The notes: generated from the letters alone by a model not told the origin. A stretch of 64,000 nt of DNA from Microlunatus kandeliicorticis (GCF_014137855.1 NZ_JACGWT010000006.1:62001-126000), one strand, 5' to 3'. Shown: positions 16,540 to 26,929, counted from the stretch's first letter. Program-made: numbers and translations.

Positions 16540-17415
16540 TCAGTCATGGTGACCACTGCCGTGGACGTCGTGCGCGATCGGGTCGTGCGGGTCGCCGGTG
16601 TCGTGCTCGAGCTCGCTGTGCGCGGCGGCGCCGACCACGATGATCCGGCCGTGGGTCCGGATCACCTCGACCGGTGTCCGGTAGAGCTCGCTGAGCACCG
16701 CGGAGGTGAAGACCTCCTCGACCGGGCCGACCCGGGCCTGACCGCCGGCCAGGTAGACCACCCGGTCGACCATCCCGAGCACCGGGTTCACGTCGTGGGT
16801 GATGAACAGCACCCCGCACCTGGTCCGCCGGCGGCTGTCGTCGATCAGCTCGCTGACGATCCGCTGCTGGCTGAGGTCGAGCGAGACCAGCGGTTCGTCG
16901 GCCAGCAGCAGGGTCGGCTCCCCGACCAGCGCCTGGGCCACCCGGACCCGCTGCTGCTCACCACCGGACAGCACGCCGATCGGCTGCCGGGCGAACCGCT
17001 CGGCGCCGACCGCGGCCAGGGCGGCGTCCACCGCGGCCCGACGCGACCGGTTGGGCAGCCCCGTCCCGAGCCGGTGACCGGCCAGCCCGAGCGCGACCAG
17101 GTCGCGGGCCCGGACCGGGGTGCCGTCGTTGCCCAGCCGCTGCTGCGGCAGATAGCCGATCCGCCGGTCGCCGCGCCGGACCCGGTCGCCGTGCAGCCGG
17201 ATCTCCCCCGCGGTCAGCGGCTGCAACCCGAGCACCGCGCGCAGCAGGCTGGTCTTGCCCGAGCCGTTGGCGCCGAGCACCGCGACGAACTCCCCCGGCC
17301 GGATCTGCAGGTCGAGACCGGCCCACAGCGTCCGCTCGCCGAACCGGAGGGTCGCACCGCGCACCTCGAGCACCGGGTCGGTCGCAGGCTGGTCCACCGG
17401 GACAGCTTCGGGCAT
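16540..17415 (-). CDS. znuC: Zinc ABC transporter ATP-binding protein with His-rich tail
   Basis: The ATPase has Walker A GANGSGKTS, signature LSGGEQQRVRVAQAL, Walker B LLLADEPLVSLD and switch His in FITHDV. I prefer the ATG at 17415, which has GAGGA at the right distance, over the GTG five codons upstream. The C-terminus, HSELEHDTGDPHDPIAHDVHGSGHHD, is rich in His and Asp and could bind zinc as a sensor or buffer. It follows znuA by about 60 bases and precedes znuB. Confidence 0.9.
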   Translation of the reverse strand: MPEAVPVDQPATDPVLEVRGATLRFGERTLWAGLDLQIRPGEFVAVLGANGSGKTSLLRAVLGLQPLTAGEIRLHGDRVRRGDRRIGYLPQQRLGNDGTPVRARDLVALGLAGHRLGTGLPNRSRRAAVDAALAAVGAERFARQPIGVLSGGEQQRVRVAQALVGEPTLLLADEPLVSLDLSQQRIVSELIDDSRRRTRCGVLFITHDVNPVLGMVDRVVYLAGGQARVGPVEEVFTSAVLSELYRTPVEVIRTHGRIIVVGAAAHSELEHDTGDPHDPIAHDVHGSGHHD

Positions 17416-17476
17416 GGCGACGGTCCTCACGCACCCACCCCGTTCCCTCGTGTCGCTCCGCTCGGATCGTCGGCCG

Positions 17477-18406
17477 TCAGCCCAGCGCCCGCTCGACCGC
17501 GTCGAGGTTCGCGCCCATCCAGCCCAGGTAGTCCTGGCCCTCGGGCAGCGTCTCGGTGACCGGCACCACGGCGACCCCGCCCGCCTTGGCCGCCGCGAGC
17601 ACCTGCTCGGTCTGTGGCCCGGTGGTCTGGGCGTTGTAGGCGAGCAGCTTGACCTGCCGGCCGCTGAACAGCGCCAGGGTCTGGCGGAGCACCGCGGGGG
17701 CGACGTCGCGCTCCTCCTCGATCGCCTCGCTGAACGCCTCCGGCGTCTTGTTGTCGAGCCCGCAGGCCTCCAGCAGGTAGAGCGGGACCGGCTCGGTGAT
17801 CGCCACGCCGGCCCCGTCGTGCGCCTTCTTGATCGTCGCCTCGCGGGCCTCGAGCCGCTCGAGCTTCGCGGTGAACGCCCGGGCGTTCTGCTCGAACGTG
17901 GCCCGGTCCGCCGGCGCCTTCGCCGCCAGCTCGGTGCTGATCCGCGACGTCAGCTTGACCATGGTCGGGAAGTCGTACCAGAGGTGCTCGTTGAACTCGC
18001 CGTCGGAGGGCTTCTGGTCGTAGCCGGACACGTCGGCGACGTCGATCACCGTGCGACCGGGCACCTCGCGCGCCTTGAGCAGCGTCTCCATGAAGTCGTC
18101 GTAGCCAGCGCCGTTCTCCACCACCAGAGCCGCCCGGCTCAGCGCCAGCTGGTTCTGGGCGTCCGCCTCGTAGGAGTGCGGGTCCCGATCGGGGTCGGTG
18201 ATGATCGAGGTGACCTGGACGTCGCTGCCGCCGATCGCGCTGACGATGCTGCCGTAGACGTCGGTGGAGGCGACCACCCGCACCGGACCGTCTCCCCCGG
18301 TGGTCGTCGCGCCGGTGCTCGTGGACCCCGAGCCGCAGGCGGACAGCAGGGTGAGCGAGAGCAGGGCGGTGGTGGTGGCGGCTGCGGCCAGAGCTCGACG
18401 GATCAC
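17477..18406 (-). CDS. znuA: Zinc-binding lipoprotein of the ABC importer
   Basis: This 309-residue cluster A-I solute-binding protein captures zinc outside the membrane. The N-terminus is a lipoprotein signal (LSLTLLSACGSG, Cys near 24). Metal-ligand candidates are His in DRDPHSYEADAQNQLALSRA and in NEHLWYDFPTM, and the late acidic/His region includes LLAYNAQTTGPQT. The His-rich loop of many ZnuA proteins is short or absent. The GTG start has TAGGCT (18418-18413) six bases upstream, so the mRNA is probably leaderless, and the Zur box at 18421-18435 directly abuts this -10 box, giving zinc-dependent repression. Confidence 0.9.
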   Translation of the reverse strand: MIRRALAAAATTTALLSLTLLSACGSGSTSTGATTTGGDGPVRVVASTDVYGSIVSAIGGSDVQVTSIITDPDRDPHSYEADAQNQLALSRAALVVENGAGYDDFMETLLKAREVPGRTVIDVADVSGYDQKPSDGEFNEHLWYDFPTMVKLTSRISTELAAKAPADRATFEQNARAFTAKLERLEAREATIKKAHDGAGVAITEPVPLYLLEACGLDNKTPEAFSEAIEEERDVAPAVLRQTLALFSGRQVKLLAYNAQTTGPQTEQVLAAAKAGGVAVVPVTETLPEGQDYLGWMGANLDAVERALG

Positions 18407-18420
18407 GGCACGAGCCTATA

Positions 18421-18435
18421 TGAAAATGAATGTCA
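18421..18435. promoter_or_regulatory. Zur box (zinc-responsive operator)
   Basis: TGAAAATGAATGTCA matches 13 of 15 positions of the actinobacterial Zur consensus TGAAAATGATTTTCA. It lies between the divergent znuA and zur genes, directly upstream of the znuA -10 box (18418-18413) and 45 bases before the zur -10 box (18481-18486). AT-rich composition stands out from the neighbourhood. Confidence 0.85.
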
Positions 18436-18480
18436 TGTACGAACAGGGTCGGGTCTCCGTCTCAGCTCCGTCTCGGCGTC

Positions 18481-18486
18481 TAGAGT
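18481..18486 (+). promoter_or_regulatory. -10 box of zur (leaderless)
   Basis: TAGAGT is followed by seven bases and then the GTG start of zur at 18494. No ribosome binding site is present in those bases, so transcription probably starts at the start codon. Confidence 0.6.
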
Positions 18487-18493
18487 CGACGGC

Positions 18494-18943
18494 GTGACCC
18501 CGACCGACGTGCCGCAGCGCCGGACCCGGCAGCGGACCGCGATCGCCGACGTGCTGGCCGGCCAGCGTGACTTCCGCACCGCGCAGCAGATCCACGACGA
18601 GCTGAGGGCGCACGGGATCAGCACCGGGCTCACCACCGTCTACCGGACGGTGCAGATGATGGCCGACAGCGGCGAGCTCGACGTGATCCGCACCGACGGC
18701 GGAGAGAGCGCCTACCGCCGCTGCTCGCGCGAGCACCACCACCACCTCGTCTGCCGGCAGTGCGGCCGCACCCTCGAGGTCTGGGGTCCGACCGTCGAGG
18801 ACTGGGCCCGCCAGGTCGCCGCCGAGCACGGCTTCACCGACGTCCAGCACGACCTGGAGATCTTCGGGGTCTGCGCCGACTGCACCGCCCGCGCGGCCAC
18901 CGGCGGACGGGGTGCCGGCGCACCGCCCGGGACGACCGGCTAG
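18494..18943 (+). CDS. zur: Fur-family zinc uptake regulator
   Basis: At 149 residues this is a Fur-family repressor. It has the winged helix with [57 protein letters not shown] and the metal sites [13 protein letters not shown] and FGVCADC, whose cysteine pairs form the structural zinc site. Location beside znuABC and a Zur box identify it as Zur (equivalent to Rv2359/FurB). The start GTG at 18494 is leaderless by position of its -10 box. Its last four bases overlap the end of uppS on the other strand (shared CTAG). Confidence 0.92.
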   Translation: MTPTDVPQRRTRQRTAIADVLAGQRDFRTAQQIHDELRAHGISTGLTTVYRTVQMMADSGELDVIRTDGGESAYRRCSREHHHHLVCRQCGRTLEVWGPTVEDWARQVAAEHGFTDVQHDLEIFGVCADCTARAATGGRGAGAPPGTTG

Positions 18944-19758
18944 CGCACCTCGTTGGGCACGGCGCCGCCGTAGCGCCGGTCGCGGTCGGCGTAGAGCTCG
19001 ATCGCCCGCCACAGGTCCCGGCGGTCGAAGTCGGGCCAGAGCCGGTCGAGGAACACCATCTCGGCGTAGGCCATCTGCCAGACCAGGAAGTTCGAGGTCC
19101 GCTGCTCCCCCGAGGACCGGACGAACAGGTCCACATCGGGCACGTCGGGCTGGTAGAGGAACTGCCGGAACCGCTCCGGGGTCAGCCGGTCCGGGTCGAG
19201 CCGGCCGGCCGCCGCCTGCCGGGCGATCTCGCGGACGCCGTCGACGATCTCGGCCTGGCCGCCGTAGTTGACGCAGAACTGCAGGGTGAGGACGTCGTTG
19301 TCGACCGTTCGGGCCTGGGCGTCCTCGAGCTCGGAGATCACGCTGCGCCACAGCCGCGGCCGGCGGCCGGCCCAGAGCACCCGGACCCCGAGCGCGTCGA
19401 GCTGCTCGCGCCGGCGCCGGATGACGTCGCGGTTGAAGCCCATCAACCAGCGCACCTCGTCCGGCGAGCGCCGCCAGTTCTCGGTGGAGAACGCGTACGC
19501 CGACAGGTACTTCACCCCGACCTCGATGGCGCCCTCGATCACGTCGAACAGCGACGCCTCGCCGGCCGCGTGCCCCTCGGTGCGAGGCAGGTTGCGGGCC
19601 TTGGCCCAGCGCCCGTTCCCGTCCATCACGATGGCCACGTGGCGCGGCACCCGGTCGGCCGGCAGCTGCGGGGCACGAACCCCGGACGGGTGCGGGGTCG
19701 GCGCGACCCGCGCCGGACGCGGGCCGAACCGGTCAGGGTCGCGACGTCGGCTCGGCAC
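18940..19758 (-). CDS. uppS: Isoprenyl diphosphate synthase (undecaprenyl/decaprenyl type)
   Basis: This cis-prenyltransferase makes the long-chain isoprenyl phosphate carrier for cell-wall glycans. It has the catalytic [15 protein letters not shown], then [14 protein letters not shown] and the C-terminal [26 protein letters not shown] of the family. At 272 residues it is slightly long because of an N-terminal basic extension. The gene ends in a four-base overlap with zur and is divergent from recO, as in M. tuberculosis (Rv2361c/Rv2362c). TAGCCT at 19771-19766 is seven bases before the GTG, suggesting a leaderless mRNA. Confidence 0.93.
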   Translation of the reverse strand: MPSRRRDPDRFGPRPARVAPTPHPSGVRAPQLPADRVPRHVAIVMDGNGRWAKARNLPRTEGHAAGEASLFDVIEGAIEVGVKYLSAYAFSTENWRRSPDEVRWLMGFNRDVIRRRREQLDALGVRVLWAGRRPRLWRSVISELEDAQARTVDNDVLTLQFCVNYGGQAEIVDGVREIARQAAAGRLDPDRLTPERFRQFLYQPDVPDVDLFVRSSGEQRTSNFLVWQMAYAEMVFLDRLWPDFDRRDLWRAIELYADRDRRYGGAVPNEVR

Positions 19759-19807
19759 GCCCCGAAGGCTAACCGGTCGCCCTGGTGCGAGCGGGGAGAA
19801 TGGCCGG

Positions 19808-20548
19808 GTGCCGACCTACCGTGACGAGGCCGTCGTGCTCCGCACCCACAAGCTGGGCGAGGCCGACCGGATCATCACGCTGCTCAGCCGCGAGCACGGC
19901 AAGCTCCGTGCGGTGGCCAAGGGGGTCCGGCGCACCTCGTCGAAGTTCGGGGCCCGGCTCGAGCCACTGAGCCACGTGGACGTCCAGCTGGCCACCGGCC
20001 GCAGCCTCGACATCGTCACCCAGGTGGTCTCGCGGAACGCCTTCGGCGAGCACCTGATCGGTGACTACCCGCGCTGGACGACCGGCCAGGCCATCGTCGA
20101 GACCGTCGACCGGCTGGTCGCCGAGGAGCGCGAGCCCGCGCTCCAGCAGTACCTGCTGCTGGTCGGGGCGCTCCGCGCGCTCGACCAGGGCACCGCCGAG
20201 GGCCCGGTCCCGGCCGGGCTGATCCTCGACTCCTACCTGCTCCGGTCGATGGCGGTGGCCGGCTGGGCGCCGTCGTTCCACGACTGCGCCCGGTGCGGGG
20301 TGGTCGGGCCGCACGGTTCGTTCTCCCCCGCCGCCGGCGGGGCGGTCTGCGAGACCTGCCGGCCCGCGGGTTCGGCGCGGCCGTCCCGGGCCACCTTCGC
20401 GCTGCTCGCGGCGCTGCTCGAGGGACGCTGGGACGCCACCCAGGGCCTCGACGCCCAGACCGTCCGCGAGGCCAGCGGGATCGCGGCCGCCTACACCACC
20501 TGGCACCTCGACCGGAACCTCAAGTCGCTGGCGCATGTCGAGCGCTGA
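19808..20548 (+). CDS. recO: DNA repair protein RecO
   Basis: RecO loads RecA and anneals single strands in the RecFOR pathway. The 246-residue product starts [50 protein letters not shown] (OB fold) and contains the zinc site CARCG...CETC near residues 161-183. The GTG at 19808 gives the standard N-terminus; sequence upstream in frame belongs to uppS on the other strand. GGGGAGAATGGCCGG precedes the start (weak ribosome site or GAGAAT -10 box). Its 3' end overlaps the next gene by 14 bases, suggesting coupling. Confidence 0.93.
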   Translation: MPTYRDEAVVLRTHKLGEADRIITLLSREHGKLRAVAKGVRRTSSKFGARLEPLSHVDVQLATGRSLDIVTQVVSRNAFGEHLIGDYPRWTTGQAIVETVDRLVAEEREPALQQYLLLVGALRALDQGTAEGPVPAGLILDSYLLRSMAVAGWAPSFHDCARCGVVGPHGSFSPAAGGAVCETCRPAGSARPSRATFALLAALLEGRWDATQGLDAQTVREASGIAAAYTTWHLDRNLKSLAHVER

Positions 20549-22055
20549 CGTCCGGCCTCGCGGCGCCTTCCGCGCCGGCCTGGTGCTCGGCGTCCTGGTG
20601 CTGGTGCTCCAGCTGGCGGTGCTGGTCGCACTGCCCTTCGCCGTCCGCCCGCTGGCCGGCGCCCTGCCGGCACCGGTCCCGGGCGGTTCGGGCGCCCCGG
20701 TCGGCCAGGGCACCGACGGGGTCGGCGACCCCTACTTCCCCGACTACGGGGCCGGCGGCTACGACGCCCAGCGGTACGCGGTCGACGTCAGCTGGAACCC
20801 GGCCGACGCCCGGCTCACCGGCCGGACCGTGGTCACCGCGCGGGCCACCCAGCCGCTGACCGGCTTCTCCCTCGACCTGGCGCTGACCGTCACCGCGGTC
20901 CGGGTCGACGGCCGCCCCGCCACCTTCCGCACCGACGGGTTCCAGGACCTCCGGATCACCCCGGCCTCGACGATCCCGACCGGCGCGACCTTCCGCGTCG
21001 AGGTGGAGTACGGCGGCCGGCCGGCCACGATCAGCCGGGACGGGATCCGGCCGTTCAGCATCACCGGGGACGAGGTGCTGGTGGCCGGTGAGCCGGAGAG
21101 CTCGGCCTGGTGGTTCCCGGCCAACGACCACCCGTCCGACCCGGCGCTGATGGACGTCACCGCGCGGGTGCCCACCGGCTGGCAGGCGGTCAGCACCGGA
21201 GCGCTGGCCGGCCACACCGCCGACCCGGTCCGCGGGCAGGACGTCTGGCACTGGGTCTCCGACCGGCCCTCGGCCACCTACCTGAGCTTCCTGGCGCTCG
21301 GCCGGTTCGAGGTTCGCCAGGGCACCGCGGACGGCCGGCCCTACGTCTACGCCGTCTCGCGGCGGCTGTCGGCGGGCGAGCGGCGCCGCGCCTTCGCCCA
21401 GCTCGAGCGGACGCCGCAGGTCATCCGGGTGCTCGAGGGGCTGTTCGGGCCCTATCCGTTCGGCCAGATCGGCGGGCTGGTCCCGGCGGCGCGACTGTGG
21501 TTCGACGGGCTCGAGACCCAGACCCGCCCGGTCTACGCCGCCGGGGCGATGACCCGCGGGGACGCCGGCGAGCTGCTCAGCCACGAGCTGAGCCACATGT
21601 GGTTCGGCGACAACGTCACCCTCGCCCAGTGGAACGACATCTTCGACAACGAGGCGTGGGCCTCCTGGGGCGCCTGGGCCTACCGGGAGCGGACCGGGGG
21701 CCCGACCGCGGAGCAGCAGTTCCTGGAGCTCTACGGCCGGGCCGAGGACAGCACCCGCTTCTGGCGGGTGGGACTGCTCGACCCCGGTCGGGACCACCTG
21801 TTCGACGTCGTCTACCTGCGCGGGCCGATGACCCTGCAGGCGCTGCGCAACCGGATGGGCGACGCGGCGTTCCTGGCCATGGCGCGGGACTGGGCGCAGA
21901 CCCCCGGCACCCGCAGCCTGGAGAACTGGATGGTGACCACCCAGCACGCCGCCGACCGGTCGGGCTCCGGCGTGGACCTCACGTCGTTCTTCCAGGCCTG
22001 GCTGGTGACGCCGGCCGCGCCGGCGCGGACGGTGGCCAACGGGTTCCCCCGCTGA
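20535..22055 (+). CDS. Membrane-anchored or secreted M1-family metallopeptidase
   Basis: A long N-terminal hydrophobic helix (residues about 13-42) acts as signal or anchor, followed by the beta domain and the gluzincin core: LETQTRP near 326-332 (the usual actinobacterial equivalent of the GAMEN exopeptidase motif), HELSHMWFGDN with zinc ligands H350 and H354 and catalytic E351, and E373 in DNEAWASWG as third ligand. At 506 residues it is the short actinobacterial type lacking the large C-terminal domain of PepN. It overlaps recO by 14 bases. It probably trims peptides outside the membrane; substrate unknown. Confidence 0.88.
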   Translation: MSSADVRPRGAFRAGLVLGVLVLVLQLAVLVALPFAVRPLAGALPAPVPGGSGAPVGQGTDGVGDPYFPDYGAGGYDAQRYAVDVSWNPADARLTGRTVVTARATQPLTGFSLDLALTVTAVRVDGRPATFRTDGFQDLRITPASTIPTGATFRVEVEYGGRPATISRDGIRPFSITGDEVLVAGEPESSAWWFPANDHPSDPALMDVTARVPTGWQAVSTGALAGHTADPVRGQDVWHWVSDRPSATYLSFLALGRFEVRQGTADGRPYVYAVSRRLSAGERRRAFAQLERTPQVIRVLEGLFGPYPFGQIGGLVPAARLWFDGLETQTRPVYAAGAMTRGDAGELLSHELSHMWFGDNVTLAQWNDIFDNEAWASWGAWAYRERTGGPTAEQQFLELYGRAEDSTRFWRVGLLDPGRDHLFDVVYLRGPMTLQALRNRMGDAAFLAMARDWAQTPGTRSLENWMVTTQHAADRSGSGVDLTSFFQAWLVTPAAPARTVANGFPR

Positions 22056-22076
22056 CCCGCCGACCCCTGACCCGGC

Positions 22077-23867
<1,791 letters not shown>

Positions 23868-23910
23868 TCAGGTCCTCGCTGATCGGGTGGGTGCCGGGCA
23901 CGACCGAACT

Positions 23911-23950
23911 CCGCAGCGAGGATGCCGGCCCTTAGCGGGACTCGCTGCGG
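23911..23950 (-). promoter_or_regulatory. leuA attenuator hairpin
   Basis: On the minus strand CCGCAGCGAG (23950-23941) lies inside the end of the leader peptide gene and is perfectly complementary to CTCGCTGCGG (23920-23911) downstream of its stop codon. A ribosome stalled on or released from the leader would decide whether this 10-base stem forms. No T-run follows, so the effect could be on Rho-type termination or on access to the leuA ribosome binding site. Function is inferred from position. Confidence 0.65.
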
Positions 23951-23979
23951 CAGCGAAGGAGGAGGCTGAGAGACGCCAC
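23932..23979 (-). CDS. leuL: Leucine-rich leader peptide of leuA
   Basis: A 15-codon reading frame encodes VASLSLLLRCRSESR followed by TAA, with four Leu codons (CTC, CTC, CTC, CTT) among six residues. It lies 70 bases upstream of leuA on the same strand and ends within a strong inverted repeat, the standard layout of a leucine attenuator in actinobacteria. The GTG start has TAGCGT (23992-23987) seven bases upstream, with TTGCGG 17 bases before that, so the transcript would begin at the start codon (leaderless). Confidence 0.75.
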   Translation of the reverse strand: MASLSLLLRCRSESR

Positions 23980-23986
23980 GGATGCG

Positions 23987-24015
23987 ACGCTACGCGCACC
24001 GGGCGGTCACCGCAA
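23987..24015 (-). promoter_or_regulatory. Promoter of the leuA leader transcript
   Basis: On the minus strand TTGCGG (24015-24010) and TAGCGT (23992-23987) are separated by 17 bases. The -10 box is seven bases from the GTG of the leader peptide. The divergent promoter of the amino acid binding protein gene (TAGGTT at 24035-24040) starts close by on the other strand. Confidence 0.6.
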
Positions 24016-24047
24016 CCCGCGGGCCGGAGCACGCTAGGTTGACCCTC

Positions 24048-24992
24048 ATGAGCGATGCGATCCTTCCGTCCTTCGGTCGCCGCAAGGCGCTCGGCTACGG
24101 TCTCGGCGCGCTCGGCGTCGCCGTCGGGCTGTCGGCCTGCTCCGGCGGCAAGACCTCGGAGAAGCTCAGCGGCGGCTCCTCGAGCAGCAACAACGCCTTC
24201 GACGACCTGATCGCCAACGGCGAGACCGGCGACGCCTCGGTGATCTCGGCCAGCGCCTGGGCGAGCAAGATCAAGTCCGCCGGCACGCTGCGCTGGGGCG
24301 GCACCGACGCCGGACCGCTGTTCAGCCTGCTCGACCCGACCACCGGCAAGATCCGCGGGTTCGACGCCGGCATCGTCCAGCTGCTGGCGAAGTACATCAT
24401 CGGTGAGCCGAAGTTCGCGCTGACCCAGACCACCGTCGACACCCGCGAGACGCTGATCCAGAACGGCTCGGTGGACGTGGTGGTGGCCACCTACTCGATC
24501 ACCCCGGAGCGGGCCAAGAAGGTGAACTTCGCCGGGCCGTACTACGCCTCCGGCACCGCGATCATGGTCATGGCCGACAACAACGACATCACCAAGGTCG
24601 AGGACCTGGTCGGCAAGAAGGTGATCACCGAGTCGAACTCGACCGCCATCCTCGCGCTCCAGCAGAAGGTCCCCTCGGTCAAGCCGATCCTCTTCACCGA
24701 GAACGCGCAGTGCGTGGCGGCGCTCAAGCAGGGCCGCGGTGACGCCTTCGTGCTCGACCAGTCGATCCTGCTGTCCACCGCGGTCAAGGACAACACCGTC
24801 AAGGTGGTCGGCGAGCCGTTCTCCACCGACGACTACGGCATCGGCTGCACCCGCGAGAGCGACGACGCGAAGAACTTCATCAACGCCTGGCTGAAGAAGA
24901 TGGAGGCGGCCGGCACCTGGAAGAAGCTGCACGACCTCACCGTGGGCACCGTGCTGAAGAGCAACAGCCAGCCGCCGGCGATCGCCTCCTGA
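24048..24992 (+). CDS. Glutamate-type ABC transporter substrate-binding lipoprotein
   Basis: The 314-residue product has a signal with RRKALG near residues 11-16 (possibly Tat) and the lipobox VGLSAC (Cys 31). The mature part is a family-3 solute-binding protein: KIRGFDAGIVQLLAKYIIG, DTRETLIQNGSVDVVVATYSITPERAKKVNFAGPYYASGTAIMV and AALKQGRGDAFVLDQSILL. It resembles GluB of corynebacterial glutamate importers. I chose the ATG at 24048, because TAGGTT (24035-24040) ends seven bases before it, so the mRNA is probably leaderless. Two permease genes follow; no ATPase gene is present. Confidence 0.88.
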   Translation: MSDAILPSFGRRKALGYGLGALGVAVGLSACSGGKTSEKLSGGSSSSNNAFDDLIANGETGDASVISASAWASKIKSAGTLRWGGTDAGPLFSLLDPTTGKIRGFDAGIVQLLAKYIIGEPKFALTQTTVDTRETLIQNGSVDVVVATYSITPERAKKVNFAGPYYASGTAIMVMADNNDITKVEDLVGKKVITESNSTAILALQQKVPSVKPILFTENAQCVAALKQGRGDAFVLDQSILLSTAVKDNTVKVVGEPFSTDDYGIGCTRESDDAKNFINAWLKKMEAAGTWKKLHDLTVGTVLKSNSQPPAIAS

Positions 24993-25037
24993 CCACCGGC
25001 CCAACCGACAGCGACCGCGCACCCGGAACCGGCACCC

Positions 25038-25682
25038 ATGCAGCTGTTCTTCGACCACATCGGCGAGTTCGGGCCGGCTGTCCTGATGACGCTGGCGCTG
25101 ACCGTGGTCGGCTTCGCCGGGTCGATGGTGATCGGGTCGGTGACCGCGATCTTCCGGGTCAGCCCGATCGCCCCGATGCGCGCGGCCGGAGCTCTCTACG
25201 TCGAGGTGTTCCGGAACATGCCGCTGCTCAGCCTGCTGATCATCATGGTGTTCGGGTTGCCCGACATCGGCGTCCGGTTGTCGCTGTTCTGGTCGATGGC
25301 CGTCTCGATGATGCTGGTCGGCGGCGCCTTCGCTGGTGAGGCGATCCGCTCCGGGATCAACGCGGTCCCGGTGGGCAACGCGGAAGCGGCGCGCTCGATC
25401 GGGCTGACGTTCACCCAGTCGCTGGCCTTCGTGATCATGCCGCAGGCGCTGGCCTCGATGGTCCAGCCGCTGACCAACGTGCTGATCGGGCAGCTGCTCG
25501 GCTCGTCGCTGGCCGCGGCGGTCAACGTCGACGAGATCACCTACCGGGCGCAGTTCCTCAACCTGCAGTACGCGGGCGGGCTGGCGCTGTTCGTCCCGGC
25601 CGCGGTGATCTACATCGTGCTCGCGCTGCTGACCGGCCAGGGCGGCGGCTGGCTCGAGCGCCGGCTGATGGTGCACCGGTGA
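25038..25682 (+). CDS. Amino acid ABC transporter permease (GluC-like)
   Basis: A 214-residue His/Glu/Gln/Arg/opine-family permease with about five membrane segments. The characteristic blocks are ALYVEVFRNMPLLSLLIIMVFG and the EAA-type coupling loop GEAIRSGINAVPVGNAEAARSIGLTFTQSLAFVIMPQAL. It begins 45 bases after the binding-protein gene and overlaps the next permease by four bases (GTGA). It probably pairs with that permease as a heterodimer. Confidence 0.88.
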   Translation: MQLFFDHIGEFGPAVLMTLALTVVGFAGSMVIGSVTAIFRVSPIAPMRAAGALYVEVFRNMPLLSLLIIMVFGLPDIGVRLSLFWSMAVSMMLVGGAFAGEAIRSGINAVPVGNAEAARSIGLTFTQSLAFVIMPQALASMVQPLTNVLIGQLLGSSLAAAVNVDEITYRAQFLNLQYAGGLALFVPAAVIYIVLALLTGQGGGWLERRLMVHR

Positions 25683-26524
25683 GCGCCGACGGCAGCGCCA
25701 CCCGGGTGCTCTTCGACGCCCCCGGTCCGCGCGCCCGGGCCCGGATCCGGCTGGCCACCGTGGCCTCGGTGCTGGTCGCGGCCGGGCTGCTGGCGCTGGT
25801 GCTGGTCCAGTTCGGTCGCCGCGGTCAGCTGCAGGCCGAGAAGTGGGCGCAGTTCGGCGAGCTGCCGATCCTGACCTTCCTGGCCAAGGGTCTGGGCAAC
25901 ACGCTGCTGGCCGCGGCGGTGTCGGCGGTGATCTCGATCCCGCTGGGGGCGCTGTTCTCGGTGCTGCGGCTGAGCCTGACCCGCTGGGTGCGCTGGCCGG
26001 TCACCGCCTACATCGAGGTGTTCCGGTCGATCCCGACCATCCTGCTGCTCTACTTCTTCATCGCCGGGCCGTTCTCGGGGTTGCCGATCTTCTGGAAGCT
26101 CGTCATCCCCATCGTGCTCGGCAACATCGCCATCCTGGCCGAGATCTTCCGGGCCGGGGTGCAGGCGCTGCCCCGCGGCCAGTTCGAGGCCGGGCAGGCG
26201 ATCGGACTCGGCTACTGGGCCAACATGACGACGATCGTGTTCCCGCAGGCGCTGCGCCTGGTGGTGCCGGCGCTGGTCACCCAGCTGGTCGCGCTGATCA
26301 AGGACACCACGCTCGGCTACGTGGTCAGCTACGCCGAGCTGATGAAGTCGGCCACCAACCTGACCGCCTACACCGGCTACCTCATCCAGACCTACCTGGT
26401 GGTCGGGCTGATCTACGTGCTGATCAACTTCGCGCTGTCCAAGCTGGCCGAGAAGCTCGAGCGGACGATCAACGGCGGCCGCCGCGGTGTGCGGCTGGCG
26501 CGGGTGCTCCCGCCCACCGAGTGA
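25679..26524 (+). CDS. Amino acid ABC transporter permease (GluD-like)
   Basis: This 281-residue permease has an N-terminal span, then ITAYIEVFRSIPTILLLYFFI-like sequence (VTAYIEVFRSIPTILLLYFF) and the coupling loop LAEIFRAGVQALPRGQFEAGQAIGLGYWANMTTIVFPQALRLVVPAL. The GTG start overlaps the preceding permease stop. Together with the binding protein the three genes form a GluBCD-like importer. The ATPase must be supplied from elsewhere in the genome. Confidence 0.88.
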   Translation: MSADGSATRVLFDAPGPRARARIRLATVASVLVAAGLLALVLVQFGRRGQLQAEKWAQFGELPILTFLAKGLGNTLLAAAVSAVISIPLGALFSVLRLSLTRWVRWPVTAYIEVFRSIPTILLLYFFIAGPFSGLPIFWKLVIPIVLGNIAILAEIFRAGVQALPRGQFEAGQAIGLGYWANMTTIVFPQALRLVVPALVTQLVALIKDTTLGYVVSYAELMKSATNLTAYTGYLIQTYLVVGLIYVLINFALSKLAEKLERTINGGRRGVRLARVLPPTE

Positions 26525-26548
26525 GACCCCCGGCGTGAGCCGAGCCGC

Positions 26549-26929
26549 GTGAGCCCGGTCGTCCCGCAGGACCTGCAGACCTGGTTCGAGGGCTACCTGC
26601 GGGTGTGCAACCGGCACACCTTCGAGGAGCTGCGGCACTTCGTGGCCGAGGAGCTCGTGGTCGACGGCCGCGCGGTCGGCCGGTCCGCCTGGATCGACGA
26701 GCTGCGCGCGTTGGCCCGCGGGTTCCCCGACTACCGCTGGACGCTGCAGCACCTGTTGATCAATCCCGACGGGTGGCTGGCCGCCCGGCTGATCACCTCG
26801 GGGACGCACCTCGGCACCTTCCGGGGTCGCCGGGGCACCGGGACCCGGGTCCGGGCGGAACAGGTCAGCCTCTACCGGCTCGACGGGTACGTGATCACCG
26901 AGCTCTGGACCGGCACCGACCGGTCCTGA
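26549..26929 (+). CDS. SnoaL-like (NTF2-fold) protein
   Basis: A 126-residue single-domain protein: LQTWFEGYLRVCNRHTFEELRHFVAEELVVDGRAVGRSAWIDELRALARGFPDYRWTLQHLLINPDGWLAARLITSGTHLGTFRG and RVRAEQVSLYRLDGYVITELWTGTD. This is the pattern of SnoaL/ester cyclase-like cone-shaped proteins, which either isomerise or hydrolyse small molecules or only bind them. It follows the transporter genes by 24 bases, but a shared function is not evident. Confidence 0.7.
   Translation: MSPVVPQDLQTWFEGYLRVCNRHTFEELRHFVAEELVVDGRAVGRSAWIDELRALARGFPDYRWTLQHLLINPDGWLAARLITSGTHLGTFRGRRGTGTRVRAEQVSLYRLDGYVITELWTGTDRS

Noticed and set aside
21540-21560. GAMTR in the M1 peptidase as a damaged GAMEN motif
   Set aside because: LETQTRP a few residues earlier occupies the normal exopeptidase-motif position of actinobacterial M1 enzymes, so GAMTR is coincidental and the enzyme looks intact.
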